This document shows positions 6,713 through 8,017 of a stretch of DNA of 8,017 bases, one piece after another. Origin of the DNA: Rickettsiales bacterium (lineage in GTDB: Bacteria; Pseudomonadota; Alphaproteobacteria; TMED127); NCBI GenBank assembly GCA_002690875.1, contig NZGH01000023.1:1-8017 (forward strand), read 5' to 3'. The notes below the pieces were generated by a model. The model was given only the letters and a program-made list of their open reading frames with translations, did not search any database and had not been told where the DNA came from. Made by a program: the position numbers and the translations under genes. Position 1 is the stretch's first letter, and each line of letters opens with the position of its first letter.

Positions 6713-6728
6713 ACTCTAAGCTTAGTGT
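6713..6728. repeat. Imperfect 16-bp palindrome between smr and the GNAT gene
   Basis: ACTCTAAGCTTAGTGT reads the same on both strands except for one mismatched pair; its central 10 bp, CTAAGCTTAG, are perfect. It fills most of the 26-bp gap and ends just before the TTG start region. The lack of a loop makes it a better protein-binding site than an RNA hairpin. It may equally be chance. Confidence 0.3.
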
Positions 6729-6732
6729 TAAT

Positions 6733-7299
6733 TTATTTATTTCTGCGTAATTTAACATAAATGGCTCCTTCTCCACCATCTTTTTTATCAGCACTAGAAA
6801 AAGCAAGTATCATTTTTGAAAACTCAAAACTATTTAACCAAAATGAAATATTTTTTCTAATCTGTCCTTTACCATGTAATCCCTTTCCAGTGATAATTAA
6901 TAAAAAGCTTTTTTGGTCATTAAATGCTTGTTTAATAAAGCTTTTTACCCTTAATTCTGCCACAACTAATTTTGTACCGTGGAGATCAAGAATATCATCA
7001 ATTTGATAATTGCCTTTTCTAATTTTTTTTAGGGTATTTCTATCGATTCCAGTTTTCTTATTATCAAAGTTTGTCAAATCAACCGTTAGGTTGTTATTGT
7101 TAATTTGTTTTTGATGCTCGTTTTTTCTATTAAAGTTATCGGTTTCTTCTTTGGCAATAGGACTGGGGTCGGAACCCCTTTTTATTTTTTTTTCAACTAT
7201 TAAGTCTTCTCTAACTTTAGGTGAAATTTTGTTATTTGAATATATTTTAATTGATTTGGTAACATTTTTCCAAATCTCGTAATCATCGTATCCATTCAT
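6733..7299 (-). CDS. Smr domain protein (DNA/RNA nuclease-like)
   Basis: This is a 188-aa protein with a C-terminal Smr domain (about 100-187). The domain has LDLHG (104-108), the helix TKLVVAELRVKSFIKQAF (109-126), the ITGKGLHGKGQIR loop (136-148) and the closing GGEGAIYVKLRR (175-186), all standard for small MutS-related proteins. The N-terminal region is charged and low in complexity. It starts with YEIWKNVTKSI, resembling the short W-containing helix at the start of alphaproteobacterial Smr proteins, then runs through an Asn/Lys-rich linker and GIDRNTLKKIRKG, which leads into the domain. Stand-alone Smr domains can nick DNA or cleave RNA; the role here is unknown. The gene begins 12 bases after the Tim44-like gene. 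In many alphaproteobacteria mltA lies between these two genes, but it is missing here. The ATG lacks a Shine-Dalgarno site. Confidence 0.9.
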   Translation of the reverse strand: MNGYDDYEIWKNVTKSIKIYSNNKISPKVREDLIVEKKIKRGSDPSPIAKEETDNFNRKNEHQKQINNNNLTVDLTNFDNKKTGIDRNTLKKIRKGNYQIDDILDLHGTKLVVAELRVKSFIKQAFNDQKSFLLIITGKGLHGKGQIRKNISFWLNSFEFSKMILAFSSADKKDGGEGAIYVKLRRNK

Positions 7300-7311
7300 A
7301 AAAAATATAAT

Positions 7312-7947
7312 TTATTCAGCAGAGTCTGTTTCTACTAATCTCCAAATTGGATCTGAAATAGTAATATCTTTTTCAAAACACCATTTGTCTTTTATTGTTT
7401 CATAAGTATTAGCATTACCTTCAATCAAACTTCCATCAATATTTTTTATTACATTTGATTGACTAGATGTGATTACAACTGTTATTCTAGCTATATTTGA
7501 CACTAATTTACTATCTATAATTTCAATTTTATCTACAGAAGAAATTATAGTTTCATGAATTTCATTTTTAGCAGTTCTTTCCGTAATGACTTTAGTAAAA
7601 TTTTTTAATAAATCATAGCTTAATAACTTTTTTAGGGTATCTGTATCACTATTTGAAAATGCTTTGACAATAATATCAAATGCGTTTTTTACTCCATTCT
7701 TAAAATCATTCTCAGTAAAGGATTTATCAATACTTTTAATAAGGTCAATACCTTTTAACTCCCTACTCTTTTTGTTAATCGGTACAATTTTATTCTCATT
7801 TTCTTTGTTTTCTAATGGTTTTTGATCGGTTTTAGTCTTTTCTTCAAAACCAGATTTTTCCCCCAACAAATTCTTTAGTCTAAAACCTAAAAATATTGCT
7901 AAAAAGGCTAATATAAGAATGTCTAAATAAGGAAAAACAAAATTCAT
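7312..7947 (-). CDS. Tim44-like (TimA) membrane-anchored protein
   Basis: This 211-aa protein has one N-terminal membrane helix (about 8-22), then FRLKNLLGEKSGFEE (22-36), the typical post-helix segment of bacterial Tim44-like proteins. A charged linker follows (about 37-65) and then a Tim44 domain (about 70-205). The domain ends in KWCFEKDITISDPIWRLVET (188-207), matching the family's terminal W-x-F-x-R/K and DPxWxLV signatures. Mitochondrial Tim44 tethers the import motor; the bacterial homologues are inner-membrane proteins of uncertain, probably adaptor-like, function. It is first gene of the minus-strand operon Tim44-Smr-GNAT-HIT, with a good promoter 27 bases upstream. In alphaproteobacteria it is commonly divergent from fxsA/secB, which would lie beyond the right edge of the window. 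The ATG at 7947 is placed by the membrane helix, and no Shine-Dalgarno site is seen. Confidence 0.9.
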   Translation of the reverse strand: MNFVFPYLDILILAFLAIFLGFRLKNLLGEKSGFEEKTKTDQKPLENKENENKIVPINKKSRELKGIDLIKSIDKSFTENDFKNGVKNAFDIIVKAFSNSDTDTLKKLLSYDLLKNFTKVITERTAKNEIHETIISSVDKIEIIDSKLVSNIARITVVITSSQSNVIKNIDGSLIEGNANTYETIKDKWCFEKDITISDPIWRLVETDSAE

Positions 7948-7973
7948 AATATTAATATTTTCATTTTTTATTT

Positions 7974-8001
7974 ATTATAGTTTATAGTATGTAGAGCTCA
8001 A
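7974..8001 (-). promoter_or_regulatory. Sigma-70-type promoter of the Tim44-Smr-GNAT-HIT operon
   Basis: On the minus strand, TTGAGC (7996-8001, four of six -35 matches) is followed after 16 bases by a perfect TATAAT (7974-7979). This predicts a transcript start near 7967 and a leader of about 20 bases before the ATG at 7947. It is the strongest promoter match in the window. The remaining bases 8002-8017 hold no supportable gene. Confidence 0.55.
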
Positions 8002-8017
8002 GATATAAAAATGATTA

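Noticed and set aside
7948..7959. AT-only palindrome AATATTAATATT just before the Tim44-like start codon
   Set aside because: It consists only of A and T, so chance occurrence in this composition is high, and nothing else supports a regulatory role.
8011..8017. ATG at the right edge that could start a divergent gene such as fxsA or secB
   Set aside because: Only two codons are visible. The expectation rests on gene order in relatives, and the sequence cannot support it.
1..8017. Mobile elements, CRISPR arrays, tRNA genes, riboswitches, toxin-antitoxin or defence genes
   Set aside because: Nearly all bases are in core genes. Gaps are at most about 85 bases, and no direct repeats, terminal inverted repeats or structured RNA signatures were seen.

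Overview
The window is ordinary, tightly packed chromosomal DNA from a very AT-rich bacterium (roughly 30% GC or a little less, judged by eye). Gene content and order point to an alphaproteobacterium. The signs are rph-rdgB-hemW in a row, an LpoA-like lipoprotein next to rsmI, a two-BON lipoprotein, a bacterial Tim44-like protein beside an Smr protein, and a GNAT protein of a type I associate with that class. Small intergenic gaps, low GC and few Shine-Dalgarno sites suggest a streamlined, possibly marine, lineage. The exact group cannot be told from this sequence alone.

There are ten protein genes and no tRNA, rRNA, CRISPR array or mobile element. Region 1 (84-2585, + strand) is a compact operon: rph (RNase PH), rdgB (dITP/XTP pyrophosphatase) and hemW (radical-SAM heme chaperone), with junctions of +1 nt and -4 nt. 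Region 2 holds an LpoA-like periplasmic lipoprotein gene on the - strand (2591-4153), which ends 5 nt from the end of hemW. Across a 50-nt gap it is divergent from rsmI (4204-5082, 16S rRNA methyltransferase), which is followed by a BON-domain lipoprotein gene (5135-5743). This is a reduced form of the lpoA/rsmI/yraN/diaA/dolP neighbourhood of E. coli, without yraN and diaA. Region 3 (- strand, 7947 down to 5745) is a likely four-gene operon: Tim44-like, Smr, GNAT and HIT. A good sigma-70-type promoter sits at 7974-8001, and the last gene ends 1 nt from the end of the BON gene.

The genes are mostly housekeeping: RNA maturation (rph, rsmI), nucleotide-pool cleaning (rdgB, HIT), heme delivery (hemW), and envelope maintenance (LpoA-like, BON, Tim44-like). 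I found no convincing new biological system. The points worth a second look are the two convergent junctions with almost no spacer, whose candidate 3'-end hairpins lie inside coding sequence; the apparent loss of yraN and of mltA from conserved neighbourhoods; the long low-complexity linker in the LpoA-like protein; and a changed motif in RNase PH. No stretch longer than about 85 bases lacks a gene.
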